NCBI RefSeq assembly: GCF_000189635.1
Contig: NW_002476559.1
Span: forward strand, 1,550,001 to 1,614,000
From: Tetrahymena thermophila SB210
Taxonomy: Eukaryota > Ciliophora > Oligohymenophorea > Hymenostomatida > Tetrahymenidae
DNA length: 64,000 bases
Reading direction: 5' to 3'
The translations under genes were made by a program, and so were the position numbers. How positions within the stretch are numbered: position 1 is the stretch's first letter; the number at the start of each line of letters is the position of its first letter. Under the pieces are notes generated by a model, which worked only from the letters and a program-made list of their open reading frames with translations, ran no database searches and was not told the DNA's origin. Positions 11,211-23,889 of this stretch are shown piece by piece.

Positions 11211-14200
11211 ATGATTGATAAAGCGTCCTTGATAAATGAAAGTTATCCAGGTGATAATTAAAACAAGAAAATTTATTCTGCATAAACTACCTCTACTTGG
11301 AAGGATTCTTGTTAATAAAATAATAATAATTTCAAACTAAGCAACTAATTAACACATAATGTAAATAATTTATAACAAATGTAAGGCGATCTTAACGCTG
11401 ATCGTCTGGCAACTTCTGTTTCTGAATAGGGATTCTTAGACCCAAAGCTCTATCATAATTTAGGCGTAATTAATGCATTAGACATCTCTCATAAAGATGG
11501 CCTAACTATGATTGCATCTTCAAATAAATCAAGCACATTCAATAACAATCATAACTCTAACTTTAATAATAATAACAAAGCAAGTACTCCTTAGCAATCT
11601 TAATTATTGAATTTGTAAAATTAGTAAATTTGCGAGAATGAAAAGACAAACAAAATTATTTCTAGTCATAGCGCATAAGTAAATAAAGACTATTGGGGAA
11701 GGGGAGAAGAGTAAGAAATTGAATTCAAAAACTAACAAGATGCATCAAACAGCCACAATGATAATCTTAAAAGTTAACTAACAAAGGCAGATATCAAGAG
11801 AGATATCATTGGTCAATGTAATGTGGAAACTTAAGGCGATGAAGAAGGCGAAGAAGAAGAAAATTATGACTGTGATGTTGATGAAGAAGACACATGTAGC
11901 GAATTCATCAAAGAACTTCTTAAAAATGAATAAAAGCTTACTTAGAAAATTTATTGTTCTCAAATCAAAGCCTTAAAAGTTACAAAAATATTTAATGATC
12001 TTATATTCTCAATGAAAGCTGAGTTATTAGCTTATCTTACTCTAGAAGATATCTGCTGCTTCAAGAAGGCTCTTCAATACTACCTAGGCAGATCAGTTAC
12101 AAAAGTGATTGATGCACAAATTCTTAAGTTGATTTGGACTTCTGAGTAGCGTATTGACAACTATCTTCTATGGGATACTCTAATTAATTACTCTTTCATA
12201 AGATAGCAATACCCTCACCAATACGAGGTAAATTTAATTCAAAATATTTTAATAAAAAAACAGCAAAATAAATTTACAAATATTTGAATATTTGGTCTAA
12301 TCAATTAATCAAATAAACAAACAAACAAAAAATTATCTATTGCATTAACTGCAGATTTTTCCATAAATTTCATGTCTATCACTAAAAATGCACTATTAAA
12401 TACCAAATAAGACAAAATTCTTATAAAACTTTATCAAAGGCCTACAAATTGATATAGAATAATCATAATAGATAACTCAAATAGATTTTAAAGAAACATT
12501 TATTTAAAATTCAATTAGTTATTTGTATCCAAATCTCATATCTCATTAATAAATAAGAGAGGGAAAGTGATAAAATCTAAAAAAATCATAAAAGTTTTCA
12601 CTAAAAAAAATAAATCAAAGCACTCCAGAAAGCCAAATTACTCTTGTATTTATTATTTCAAAGAAAAGGATTTTTTGCCAGAAGTTCAAGTTTATTTTTA
12701 GAGAAATTAAAATATAATTAAATGAGTAATTTATTTAATAATGAATTCGAACTAATTTTATTTTAATCTTACTTTTTATAAATTCATTAAAATACTATTG
12801 GAAAATTTACTAAATTTATTAATTTCTACTCATCATCATCTTAATACCATAAAATTTGGTCGATTAAAATCTAAAATCAATCTTCCTTCTTTCTTTATAA
12901 AACTTTAAATAACGCCTTATAGTGATTAATTATAAAATTTTTAATTTTATGAATACTTTTCGAAAGCAGTAATAACCATAAGCTTTTCATGCTAAGAATA
13001 AATAAAATAGTATTAACAAACAACAACTAATTAATTTTACCAAGATGAAATAGATAATTAAGTAATTTCAACAAAAATTAAGTACTAACTAACTGCTGGA
13101 TCTTTTAAAATAAATAAATAAATAAAATAATCTCTATTTTATTACTCCCAAAAACATATTTATCCACTAAAATAGAACAAAGAAATACTGATAAAAGATT
13201 AGACCAATAATTTTATTACAAAAATACATTATAAAATTAAAATTTATATTTTTTAATCTCAAAATTTCTATGAAGAAAATGAGTTAAATTTATTATTATG
13301 CTTTGAAAATACTTTTGCTTTATTTTTTAATAGCAATCGTAATTAAATTAATTTAAGTAATTTCTGTTTGTAAAATAGAAATAAACACAAATTGTAAACG
13401 CTGAACATGATAAGAACATCAGAATGGATTTAGACAGAACATTCCCTGAAATGGAAATCTTCTAGAATATATAAAATTAGAATAAGCTCTTTCGTGTACT
13501 AAATGGACTTTCTTATTCAATTAAAGAGATTGGTTATATTCAAGGTTGGAATTAAATTACAGGTTTATTTTTGCTTTATCCTGAATTTTCTGAGGACATG
13601 GTATATTGGATTATGAATCACTTAATGCATAAAGTATCATTGAAAGATCTTTATCTCTCAATTTAAAATGCTTATTCTACTTCACCTTCTGAATCCGCTT
13701 CAGAATAATAGCATCTTACTCCACAACAAGCCTCATCTATTTAAAATAATTTAGCTAATTAATACTAATCAAATAATAATCACTAATCAGAAAATAGATA
13801 CAAGGTATCTACAAATAAATACAACTTCGATGATAAGGAAAATGATTTCGTTGGATATAACAAAAGAGAGGCTGCCCATTAAATCAGCTGCAGTACTTTT
13901 GAAGACAAGCAAAGCAGCAACTCCTCAGAGAATAATTGGGCTAACTCAGCTGAACCTGCTCCCTTAATTAAACTGGACTTCCTTACTTATGCAATGAAAG
14001 TCTACATGAAAGTCTATCTAAATAATGTCTACAGATAAATTGAAAAAACAAATTATACAATCTACATTTAAAAATGGTTCACTGTGCTATTTTCTCAGCA
14101 ATTATCTCCAGAAATTGTAATTAATTTTTTTTTTTCATGAATTCCTAAAATTTAAAAAATGTAAATGCGTAATGTTAAAATTTAAATGCAATTTCAATTA

Positions 14201-15813
14201 AAATTTTTGAACTATGGAGTTAGTGAAGATATTAATTTACGCATAAAAAAATCTGTAAATTTTAAAGTTTAACAAGCTCATTAATTTATTTATTTATTAA
14301 ATTTTGAATAGAAATCTTTGATTTTCTTCTATCTTAAATTCAAATTTTTTTCTTTTAAAATAAATAAATTTTTTCTTGTAAAACACACAAATTTTTTTAT
14401 TTTTGCTGATGATTTTTCCACTAGCTCAAATTTTAATCAGCGTTTACATCATATTAATTAACTTGAAGATAAGGTGAAATATAATAAATCAAATATTTAA
14501 ACTCATATTACTTACTCCTCCTTCACAATATATTTTGAAAGCTATATATTTAAATTCCATAAATTTGATATAATTAGTTTAAAAACTCAACATTATTTAT
14601 TAAATATTTTTAGACTCTAAGTTTGATGGCTGGCATAGTTCTTCAAGATTGGAATTACCTCATAAAAATGGCATTAGCAGTATTTGATATTTTAAAAGAA
14701 GAAATTCTCTTTAAAAGTGATCCAGACGATATTATGGAGCTTTTTTATGATAACTTCAACTTCACAAAGGTAAATTTAATTAATAACTTAATAACAATAA
14801 TTTCCAGCTAATCAATCATTTTATATTAATAATACATTTTTATTATTTAAAAAATATTATAAAAATATTTAAAAATCTTTCTCTTCACTTTATTAAAAAA
14901 TTTTTAGAGAGATAAAATTGGGAAAACAATAAAGATATTTTTTGTTTATTTTTCAAATCATAGAAATTTTATTATTAATTGCAAATAATAATTAAAAATG
15001 ATTTTATTAAAATGAAATTATAAATCAAAAAATTAATTTGATTTGAAAATTAATTTTATAATAAATAAATAAATTTATGAAATTTAATTTAAAATAAATT
15101 AGTAACAAGTCTATAGCTCAATATAAAAATTTGAGATAACAAACGAATAACTTTTGTAAATAATGCACTTGTTTGAAGATCAAAGTGACATAGATACAAT
15201 ACAACTAATTGATGGCAGATTCTATAAAGTTGAACAGAAATAGCGCAGGGAATTTGTTAATAGTGGAAGCTAAAGTGGTAGTTTCTTTGAAAGAGTTGGC
15301 AAATTTTTTTCCTCTTCTAGTAAATAAGAAACTATTCAATATTTTGAAGAGAGAAGTGAAGTCAAATACAATTCCCTCCCCTAAGGAGCAAAATTAGATG
15401 AAAATAAATTTAGTGAATTGATACACTTCAACAGAGTTTACTCAAAAAAGCTTTCAAAAGATTATTCAATTTCACCATCCTAATAAAACCCTATAGGATT
15501 ACATGAGCATAAACCATCACTCATTTCGTAACAGTCTTAAAACAACCAAAACAGTCGCCCTTTTTTAGAGTAACGAGCTGATCTTTGTAGATATCAAGCC
15601 AACTGCCAAGTTCCATAGAATAGCAACTTCAAAGCTTCCCCTAGCTTTACAATTTTCACTACTGCCAGCTAAGCATAGCAAAATTTAAAAAGCTACAGCT
15701 AAAACTAATCCCACACTTAATTTAATCAAAACTATAAACCATTTCATAGTAGTAATTAAATAACAACAAAAGAAAAGGAATTTGACATCACTCTCTAGTT
15801 TCAATCTCAGTGA
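11211..15813 (+). CDS. TBC-domain Rab GTPase-activating protein, 862 aa, 4 exons
   Basis: Exons: 11211-12227, 13379-14116, 14614-14769, 15136-15813; all introns are phase 0 and the first is 1.15 kb. TBC proteins stimulate GTP hydrolysis by Rab GTPases and so control membrane traffic. Residues 1-240 are Asn/Gln-rich with an acidic patch. The TBC domain starts around residue 270. The arginine finger lies in MDLDRTFP (Arg359) and the glutamine finger in YIQGWN (Gln394), followed by the conserved LFLLYPE and, after a Ser/Asn-rich insert of about 110 residues, the domain end around DWNYLIKMALAVFD. The C-terminal tail is Ser/Asn/Gln-rich and ends at TGA. Both catalytic fingers are present, so it is probably active; the target Rab cannot be told. 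The third acceptor (ttgag) is less typical than TAG but is the one that keeps the frame. Confidence 0.9.
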
Positions 15814-17586
15814 ACATGATAGTATGCTAATCATATATTTCGAAAAAAATAGATTAATTAATGCATACATAGATATATTCATAGACATATGAATATTTAA
15901 CTAGCTATTTCCAAATAGCACCATTTACAATATATATTAAATATCCTTAAAAGGAGTTAAATTGTCTTATTTAAGACACATACATTCTCATTAACTCACT
16001 CACTTACTCACACCCTTATGCACATATCCATTCATGAATTCATCTATTATATTTGACATCTTGTTTATTAATACATAGAGAACAAATCTAAAATAATTAA
16101 TAAATCAAAACTGAATAGAAACAGTTTAAATACTATTGAGTTAATTACAAAATATATTAATAATTTGTCATAATGAATACTATCAATTAAAAATAAATAA
16201 ATAAATAAATAATTAAAAACCTAAAAAACTAATTAATGTATTATAAAAACATCTAAATCAATAATCAGCAAATTAAAAAAAATCTATAATATCCACTCAA
16301 ATAACCAACCAACCAACGTATAAACTAAACCATAAATTAATTGTTGTAAAAAAAAATAATAACCAATAAATAAATAAATAAATAATAAAATATTCCATTC
16401 TCTCATCTTAAAATCTCAAATAATAATTTTTATTACTATTCAAAAACACACCTAACAAGCTAGCAAGAAAGTAATTAAGTAAGTAACAGGCTCTTAATTT
16501 ATTAATATAAGTTTAATAAAAAATACATAGCTAACTTCTAGATTTACTATTCCTTAATCTCACAATTTCCAAATTTAAAGCGATATATAAATATAGCTAA
16601 CAATATCTTAAATTTAGCTTAAATAACAGCAAACTATATTAATTTATATATATATATTTCAGCAGAGAGAGTTAAAATAGGTCAGAATTAAAAATCAATT
16701 TCTTCTCAAGGGAAGGTTTCACAATGCAATTTAGTAAGCTCTTCATACATTTATTGTCTACATTTCTCTTAATAACGCAAAAAATGCTTATTATAACAAA
16801 TATTTTACCTATATAATAAAAACTTGATAATAATGAAAAAGCTTCTCACTGCATTACCATCTCCTAATATTGATTTTTATTTCTGATTTCTCCCTAAACG
16901 AACATTTCTCTGCTTCATTTAATTATTAAAAATATAACACATTATTTCCATAACTATAAAAAAAATTCTTAATACCAACATTAATTATATTTCAACCAAA
17001 CCTTTAATACCAAAAGTTTAAATTGATCTAAATCTATCTATCTATCTAACTATATTCATTAAAAATTCATATAATTTAATGCATAACATATATATTTAAA
17101 TATTATATAGTATACCATTATGAAAAAAATAATCAATATTAACAAACAATTCTTCTTTTAGATTATTTAGTTATTCTTTAATATAACTTATTGAATTAAT
17201 TTCATTTTTTTTCCTTAGTGATTATTTCATATCTCTGATTATTTATTTATTTTCCTTACTAATTTCTTTCTAAAAATGCCTTACTCTACTATATTTAATT
17301 GTTAAAATTAATCCATTTTCATTTATATTATTTTTAATTTTATTTTTAAAAACCTATTTTTTTATTAATTTAAAAAAATAAATAATATTTTTGGATTAAA
17401 TTGTTGAATTTATTTTATAAATAGATAAAGTTTTAGACAGACTCGTTTTTATTAGGATTTTTTTGAATTCTTATTAAAATATTCAAATTATGGAATTTAG
17501 AATGCTAATTTGATTAAAATTTTATAAAGATACTTTTCTGATATTAATTAATTAATTTGTAAAAAATATTAATTAGAGATTTTGAA
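15814..17586. other. Intergenic AT-rich DNA, no gene seen
   Basis: This region lies downstream of the TBC gene and upstream of the small secreted-protein gene. It contains short aaat and ctat microsatellite tracts and an actcactcacttact stretch near 15,990. No frame with coding-like codon use was found. Confidence 0.6.
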
Positions 17587-18138
17587 ATGATGAGAAAAGG
17601 AATAATTTTTTTTGCTTTAATAGCTGTATTAGCTTAATGCCATGTTAAGGAATTGAATGAATCAAACTTTTTGGAGGCAAATATAGTATTAAATACTATT
17701 CATGATGGATATTTTTCCACTTTCAAAGGACCAATTTGGAATTATCAGAATAGATATTTAATATTTTAATCTTGCCAATAGGAAACAACTGCCAGTGTTT
17801 AACAATAGTTTATTGATAAAGTAGTTGCAAAGTTACCTGATAATTTATATGTTATACCATTTTTTGTTTTTGAATCAGAAGCAAACATTAATGAAAACAT
17901 ATAAACAAGAGATGTTATTTTAACAGTTAAGAGAAAATATGGTAATGGTCTAGCAGTTAGTATATCTTTGAAAACTGATGAATCTGATGAATAAAAGAAT
18001 TGGATTGAAAGCTTTGAATAGCTAGAAAGCATCATTGATAGTACTACCCACTACTTTGGAGATTAGGCTATAAAAGAAGTACAATAAATTACTTCTTTTT
18101 TAAAAAACATAAATATTTGCTCATAATTAAAAGTATGA
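17587..18138 (+). CDS. Small secreted protein, 183 aa, single exon
   Basis: I do not recognise the family. The frame starts at tandem ATG codons (17587 and 17590) in a gaaATG context and ends at TGA 18136-18138, with several TAA/TAG Gln codons. Residues 3-17 (RKGIIFFALIAVLA) form a clear signal peptide, with cleavage likely before or near the Cys at about 19. The mature protein is mixed alpha/beta in character, has Cys in SCQQE and near the C-terminus (NICSQ), and has no further membrane segment. It is intronless, with about 600 bases to the convergent lipase gene. It is probably secreted or in the lumen of the secretory pathway. The signal peptide is seen; the location is inferred. Confidence 0.7.
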
Positions 18139-18735
18139 AATTTATAAGTTTGTTTTTAAGGAAATAAATAAATAAATGTATTATTTTTATTAATATATAT
18201 TAGTTAAAGTAGATATTCAAATTAAATTAATTAATTAATCAATAAATAAGTATTCTAACTTGGTATTTTTTAAGTTAATTAACCAACTTTATATAAAAAG
18301 TGAATCCTACTTAAGTAAATATATTATTATAAATTGTTTAATAGCATTTCAAATAGTTTATTACGTGGTGGGTGTAGAGTATATATTTTATTTATTTTAT
18401 CATACAAAATAATATAATAAAAAAAACATAAATTGGCAAAAATATATTATATAAAGATAATGTAATAATTTGTAAAAGCAAAATTAATTAATTAATTAAT
18501 CATTTGTTGAGCTTCAATCAATGAAATTCCATCACTAATTTTCAATTTGGAAGTTTGTTTAGGAGGTTTAATGAGAATTTATGATATAAAATTTTATTTT
18601 GTTAGAAAATTTGTTTTTTGATATAATTTTAAACATTTAATACTATGAGTAAAGGTTCAAATATAAATTGCTTTAATTAATAAATGGATTATTTATATAG
18701 TGAAAGTAATTTTTTAAATTTTTTTATTTATTTCA
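18139..18735. other. Convergent intergenic region between secreted-protein and lipase genes
   Basis: This AT-rich DNA holds the 3' ends of two convergent genes, with ttaattaattaat tracts near 18,230 and 18,485. No further gene was seen. Confidence 0.6.
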
Positions 18736-20754
18736 TCATTAAGAAGAGGGAGTAGGAGTAGGATCTTGACCTTGGAGAATGTTTAAGAGGTCATCCATGT
18801 GTTCATTGCTGATACCCCACATAAAAGTGCAGTGACCATAGTTATATTCTTTGAACCAGAAGTTGGGGAGTTGAGTTCTCATCCAGGCAACATCAGTTGG
18901 GTCAGCCAAGCTATCTGTGGAACCAGCAAACAAGTAAACTTTTTCTTGGATTTTAGTTAAATCATAAAGAGGAGCCTTAAGAGAGTGATACTTCTTTAAA
19001 TTTTCAATAGCACCATAATCATAAGCTTAGAAGTTTCCTTACTTGACCATTTGTTTCCAGTGTTCCATGTTCATTAAGCTGGTACCAGCAGGGTCATGTC
19101 CTACAAGTACGTCCATTCTCTTTATTTAATTAAAAAAATAAATTATTTTTATTGAATTAGTTAATTTATAGAATGAAAATTAAAGATAAAAGATAAAATA
19201 ATTGATAAAATTTACCTTGTAGTTATCTACTTTAGGATCAGTATCAGCAATAGGACCAAGGAAAGCTCTGCATACTTTTCCCAAGAAACCACATACAGTT
19301 TCGAGGAAAGGATGCTTCAACCAACTGTAGGCAAATACTTCATGGATACCTAAGGCATACATAAGCCAGTCAACATTGTAGTCAGCAAGAGCAGACAATA
19401 CCTTACTGTACTCATTTTTAACTTTAGCAACCTGTTTACAAAATAAAAATATGTAAAAATAAAACAAAAAATCATTTGATATCAAGATGCAATTTTATTT
19501 TTCATCTTAGAGTTTTAATTAATTATTAAAAATTTTAAGGAGAAGTAGAAGAATTTTGCTATAATTTGTATTAGAACAAATTCACATCTTTCAAATTAAT
19601 TCAGTAATAATCTATTTTGTTTTTTAATTTAATTAAAATCAACTAAGAATAGGATAATTATTGCATCACTTTAACTTCAAGATTTTAAACACCAAAATCA
19701 GAAAATTTAGTTAAATTAAAATTCTATTGTTTATTTGTTTGCTTGTTTGCTTGTTTTTTTATTTGCTTTATATTTCTAAAGAAAGAACAAATAACAATTT
19801 TTTGCTGTTTAAACCATTATGAAATGAATTAAATTAATCCAAAACAATTGAAATTTAAATTAATAAATACAGGTCCGAAAGCAGCAACCTTGTCAAGGTA
19901 TTTGAGAACTCCTTGATTTCTGGTTGATAAAGCGATGAACATTGTGGTGGAACCTTAAGAGTGACCAACATAATGAATTTTATCAAAGCCAGTAACGTTG
20001 GCGATGTAAGCAAAGCCAGCAGGTAAATCATACTTAGACATTTCGTCGAAGGAGAAATTCCAAAAAGCCTTATCAGTATCTGGGTTTAAGGTTGTGTGGT
20101 TTCTTCCAAACATGTTACCTCTGCTATTACCCATCCAGACATCATAACCTGCATTAGCTAAGATGAAAGCTGGTGCCTTTTTTATAATAAAAATGAGTAA
20201 ATAAATTAAATTAGAGCTAATAAATAAATAAATGAGTGTCAGTCAGATTTTTCAAAAAGAATAAAAGCGCATAGCATAAAATAAAATTTTATTTTTTATG
20301 TATGTTTTTATATTTTTAAAATAAACTTTTTTTCTAAAATAAAGTAAAGAGGGATTGTTTGTTTTTTATAAGTTAGTTATGCGTGGTTCTAATACAAGTA
20401 CTACTTATAAAAGTTTAATAAGTATGAATAAATTTGTATTACAAGCTTTTCTTCATTAATTATCCAAGTATCAGAGCAGTCAAGCAAACCGTGTTGAAGG
20501 AAAATAGGTTTCTTTCCAGATACGATTTTAGATTTTTTGGCTTGAATACGGTTGTACTTGAGAATGTAGCCATCTTCAGTGGTGACATAGTGAACTTCAA
20601 GAGGATATTTATGGTAGGCCAAGTACTCAGCAGTGGGTAAGTTCCTGTCTGGTGAAGGAAGTGCGACATTTTGATCATCCATTCTCAAGTAGGATAAGTC
20701 GCAAGTGCAAATTGCAAACAAGCAAAGAGCTATAAGGAGGGTCTTATAGTTCAT
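18736..20754 (-). CDS. Secreted acid lipase of the gastric/lysosomal lipase family, 405 aa, 4 exons
   Basis: Exons on the minus strand: 20754-20443, 20176-19871, 19431-19216, 19119-18736; all introns are phase 0. These alpha/beta-hydrolases cleave triacylglycerols or cholesteryl esters at acid pH, usually in lysosomes or outside the cell. A signal peptide occupies residues 1-18. The N-terminal lipase motif is [16 protein letters not shown], and the oxyanion region is QHGLLD. The family motif [12 protein letters not shown] is present. The nucleophile elbow GHSQG gives Ser177. The catalytic Asp is in [11 protein letters not shown] (Asp347) and the catalytic His in [11 protein letters not shown] (His374). 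Length matches the usual about 400 aa. The stop is TGA directly after a TAA that reads as Gln. The full triad argues for an active digestive or lysosomal enzyme. Minus-strand and plus-strand short frames inside exon 1 are shadows. Confidence 0.95.
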
Positions 20755-23700
20755 TAATTTTGTAGTTTATTAATAAAGAAGGATGTTTGTTTATGATATA
20801 TTTCCCTTTTTAAAAGACCAATCTTTTGAATTTTGCCTTATTTTTTGAGTAAATTAATTATCTGAATATTCTTTTCTTTATTTGCTTTTGTTATCCAAAT
20901 TATTTGCTAGTTTGCTTATTAGCTAAAAGAGTATTAAGGTTAATAAAAGAAGGTTTCTAAATAATTTCTTTTAGGTTATTTACAAAGATGTGATTCTAAA
21001 CAAAATCACTAACTCCGAAATAAGTGGTAGAGAGAGGAACCATGTAATTAATTTATATAAATTTAGAAGAAATAAATCAAATCAAATCAATTCAATTCAA
21101 TTCAAATTACTATTTAAGAAATATAATTTAACCATATAAAATATACAATTGAAATGTAAATAAATCAATACTCCTAAATATAATTTTTAGATTAATTTTT
21201 ATATAAATTAATAAAAAAATCTAAATTTTAAACTAAAAATACTTATATGTATTAAGAAGAATCAGGATGGATTACATCTTAGAGATATTTAAGAAAATGA
21301 GGTTTATTAAATTATATTTTTATAGTTACTATATGAACATTCAATCAATGCAAACATAGTAAAATTAATAAAAGAAATTACATCTTTTATAATACAAACC
21401 CTCATTAATCCTTAATTAAAAGTGACGTACATTTCAAACTATTTTCTCATACTAACTTGCTTAATTTACGTCAAATACAAGCATCTAACGTTTTAATCTA
21501 TAAAATACTAATTTAAAACCAAAAAATTTATTTTTAATAATCAATTTTAATATAGATGCTTAATTTACTAATTTAAAGTTGAAGATATTCTAATAAAAAA
21601 AATTATAATATAAAATCAATTGTTTTCTTCTTTAGCATTTTTTTATTTTTCAATCTTTCTAAAAAATAAACAAAAGTTAATTTTATATTTAAGCAAATAT
21701 GCTTTTCTATTTTTTATCCTAAAAGTCTTTTAACCAAAATTAAATTTAATACTTTAATTTCATAATTCGACATATTTGCATTAAAATTAAATTTATAAGT
21801 AAAGTTTTTTTTAGATTAATGGATGGTGTTTATGTATATATATATACGGTGGAGGATTATTTTTCATAAATTAATTTCTAATATATCTTTTAAATAGACA
21901 AAATATCACAAATTTAATAGAGATTTAATTGTGTAATCAATCATACATGAAATTTTACTTATACTTTGAAACATGTGGAATTATTTATTCGAAATAAATA
22001 AAAAATAGATTTTGGAATATACAAATAAATATATGTAAATAAATGATTGAAATATCTTCAATTATTGTTAATATATTATATCCAATCAAACAAAAAAGTT
22101 AGCAGAAATATAAAAACTCAAAATTTTTTTTATTAAACAATCACATCAATCATAAAAATAGTCATGAACTTTACCATATTTTATTAAAATTTAAATCAAT
22201 CTTTAAATTCTTAATTTTCTATGTTTATAATAAAATAGTTTTTTGAGATATTTGGTTGTATGATGGAGGATTTTTTCATAAATTAATGATTTAAATAAAT
22301 AAAATATGATTATTGTAAACGATAAAATTATATTTATGTTGACAAAGCAATAAATTGAATTTTAATTATACTTTGAAAAATTTGAAATTATTTTATGATT
22401 TGAATATGAATAGAAAATAGATTTTTATTAAATATAATTGTAATCTGGCTATATAAATAAATATATTAAAGGATACATAAATAGAAAAATATTTAAATAT
22501 AAGATTGATATTTAAATTTTCTTAATACTTACTATTTTTAATCAAATTATGTAATTAAGCTATTTAGCAGAAGATAAAAAATTCTTAGATACAATTTTAT
22601 AATAAAGAAATCATGTATTTTATTATTTTTTATCAAAAAATTCTTAATTCTACTTTTTTTTTACATAAAAATTATTTTTTAAGTTGATTTGTTTATTTTT
22701 ATGTAAGTATGCATGTATGTATTGTGGAAGATTATTTTTGTTAAATTATTTAAAAATCACTTTTAAATACAATAAGCAATTATCAATTTTAATTTAACTT
22801 TGAAAAATTTGGAATTATTTATTTATCATTTGAGTTTCAATGAAAAATAGATTTTTGACAAAAAAATACTCTGGAAATATAAAATAAAATATGGATATAT
22901 AGATAGATAGATGGTTAGTTAGATAAATATGTAAATAAATGATTGAAATATCTTTAATTATATGTATATATTCTTAATTCTGAATAGGTTTTCAAATTAT
23001 TCAATTAAAAAGTTTAGCAGAAAGATACAAACAAAGTCCATAGCTTAGTAAAAAAATGTATTATCAACATCAATTAACTAACTATCGCGAGATTTAATTT
23101 CCCAACAAATAATATCATCTAATTCTTTCTTGTTTTGTTGGTTTTTAGTTTATAAATAACAAATAAAATTCTAAGAATAGAAGCTCTACTTGAAATTTTA
23201 TGTATGAATGAGTTGAATAAATACATTTATTTTGTAAATTTGTGCTTTTTGATTGAACTTCAAAGAATTCTTTTAGGTGTAACGAAGAAGAGGTATCTTA
23301 TTAATTAAAATGTTAAGATAGAAATACTTATTAGATCAAACACTATTAATAGATGTAGTAGTAGTAAAGAGCTTTTGTATATATAAATATATATATTTCT
23401 GAACTATTCTTAATGCTTTGATCGTAATAATTAAACATACTTAATTAATTTATTCTTATCAAACATTATGACTGATTCGATATGATTTTATATTTTCATT
23501 ACATTAATTTGCTGTTTCAAGAAGTAAATTTAATTTTTTGTGAAGGTTTTTAGACATTTATTCAAGCTAATATTCCTCCTTGTCATCTATTTTTGTTAAA
23601 ATTATCAAAAATTAATTATTTTAGAAACTATCAAAGATAAATTGTTTTTATTTCTCATAAAAGTAAAACAAACAAAAAATTTTATTAACTAGCTAAATAA

Positions 23701-23889
23701 TTTATTAATAAATTAATTAATTTTATTTAATATTTTTTACATATTTGAATTTAAAAAAATATAATCTTTTGTCTAATTTTTTCTAAAAAATTAAAATTTT
23801 TATAGAAATTATATTAAAATATTTTTAAAGTTAACAATTAAATCTTTCTTCAAGTTTATTTTATTCAAAAGTAATTGATTAAGAAAAAA
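20755..23889. other. 3.1 kb intergenic region with degenerate tandem repeat
   Basis: This holds the upstream region of the lipase gene and the 3' side of the Asn/Gln-rich gene. A diverged repeat occupies about 21,790-23,060 (listed separately). Bases 23,270-23,880 are AT-rich without a recognisable gene. Confidence 0.55.
21790..23060. repeat. Degenerate tandem repeat, about three copies of 410-460 bp
   Basis: Three successive units share the same order of landmarks. A ggaggattattttt-like string lies at about 21,850, 22,265 and 22,722. It is followed by a ctttgaaa..tt(g)gaattattt string at about 21,964, 22,371 and 22,798, then by (a)aaaatagattttt, and finally by a tagcagaa string. Divergence is substantial. 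No coding potential was found in the units. Confidence 0.7.

Noticed and set aside
20434..20678. Short ORFs on both strands inside lipase exon 1
   Set aside because: They overlap a lipase exon with clear family motifs in another frame and have no independent support.
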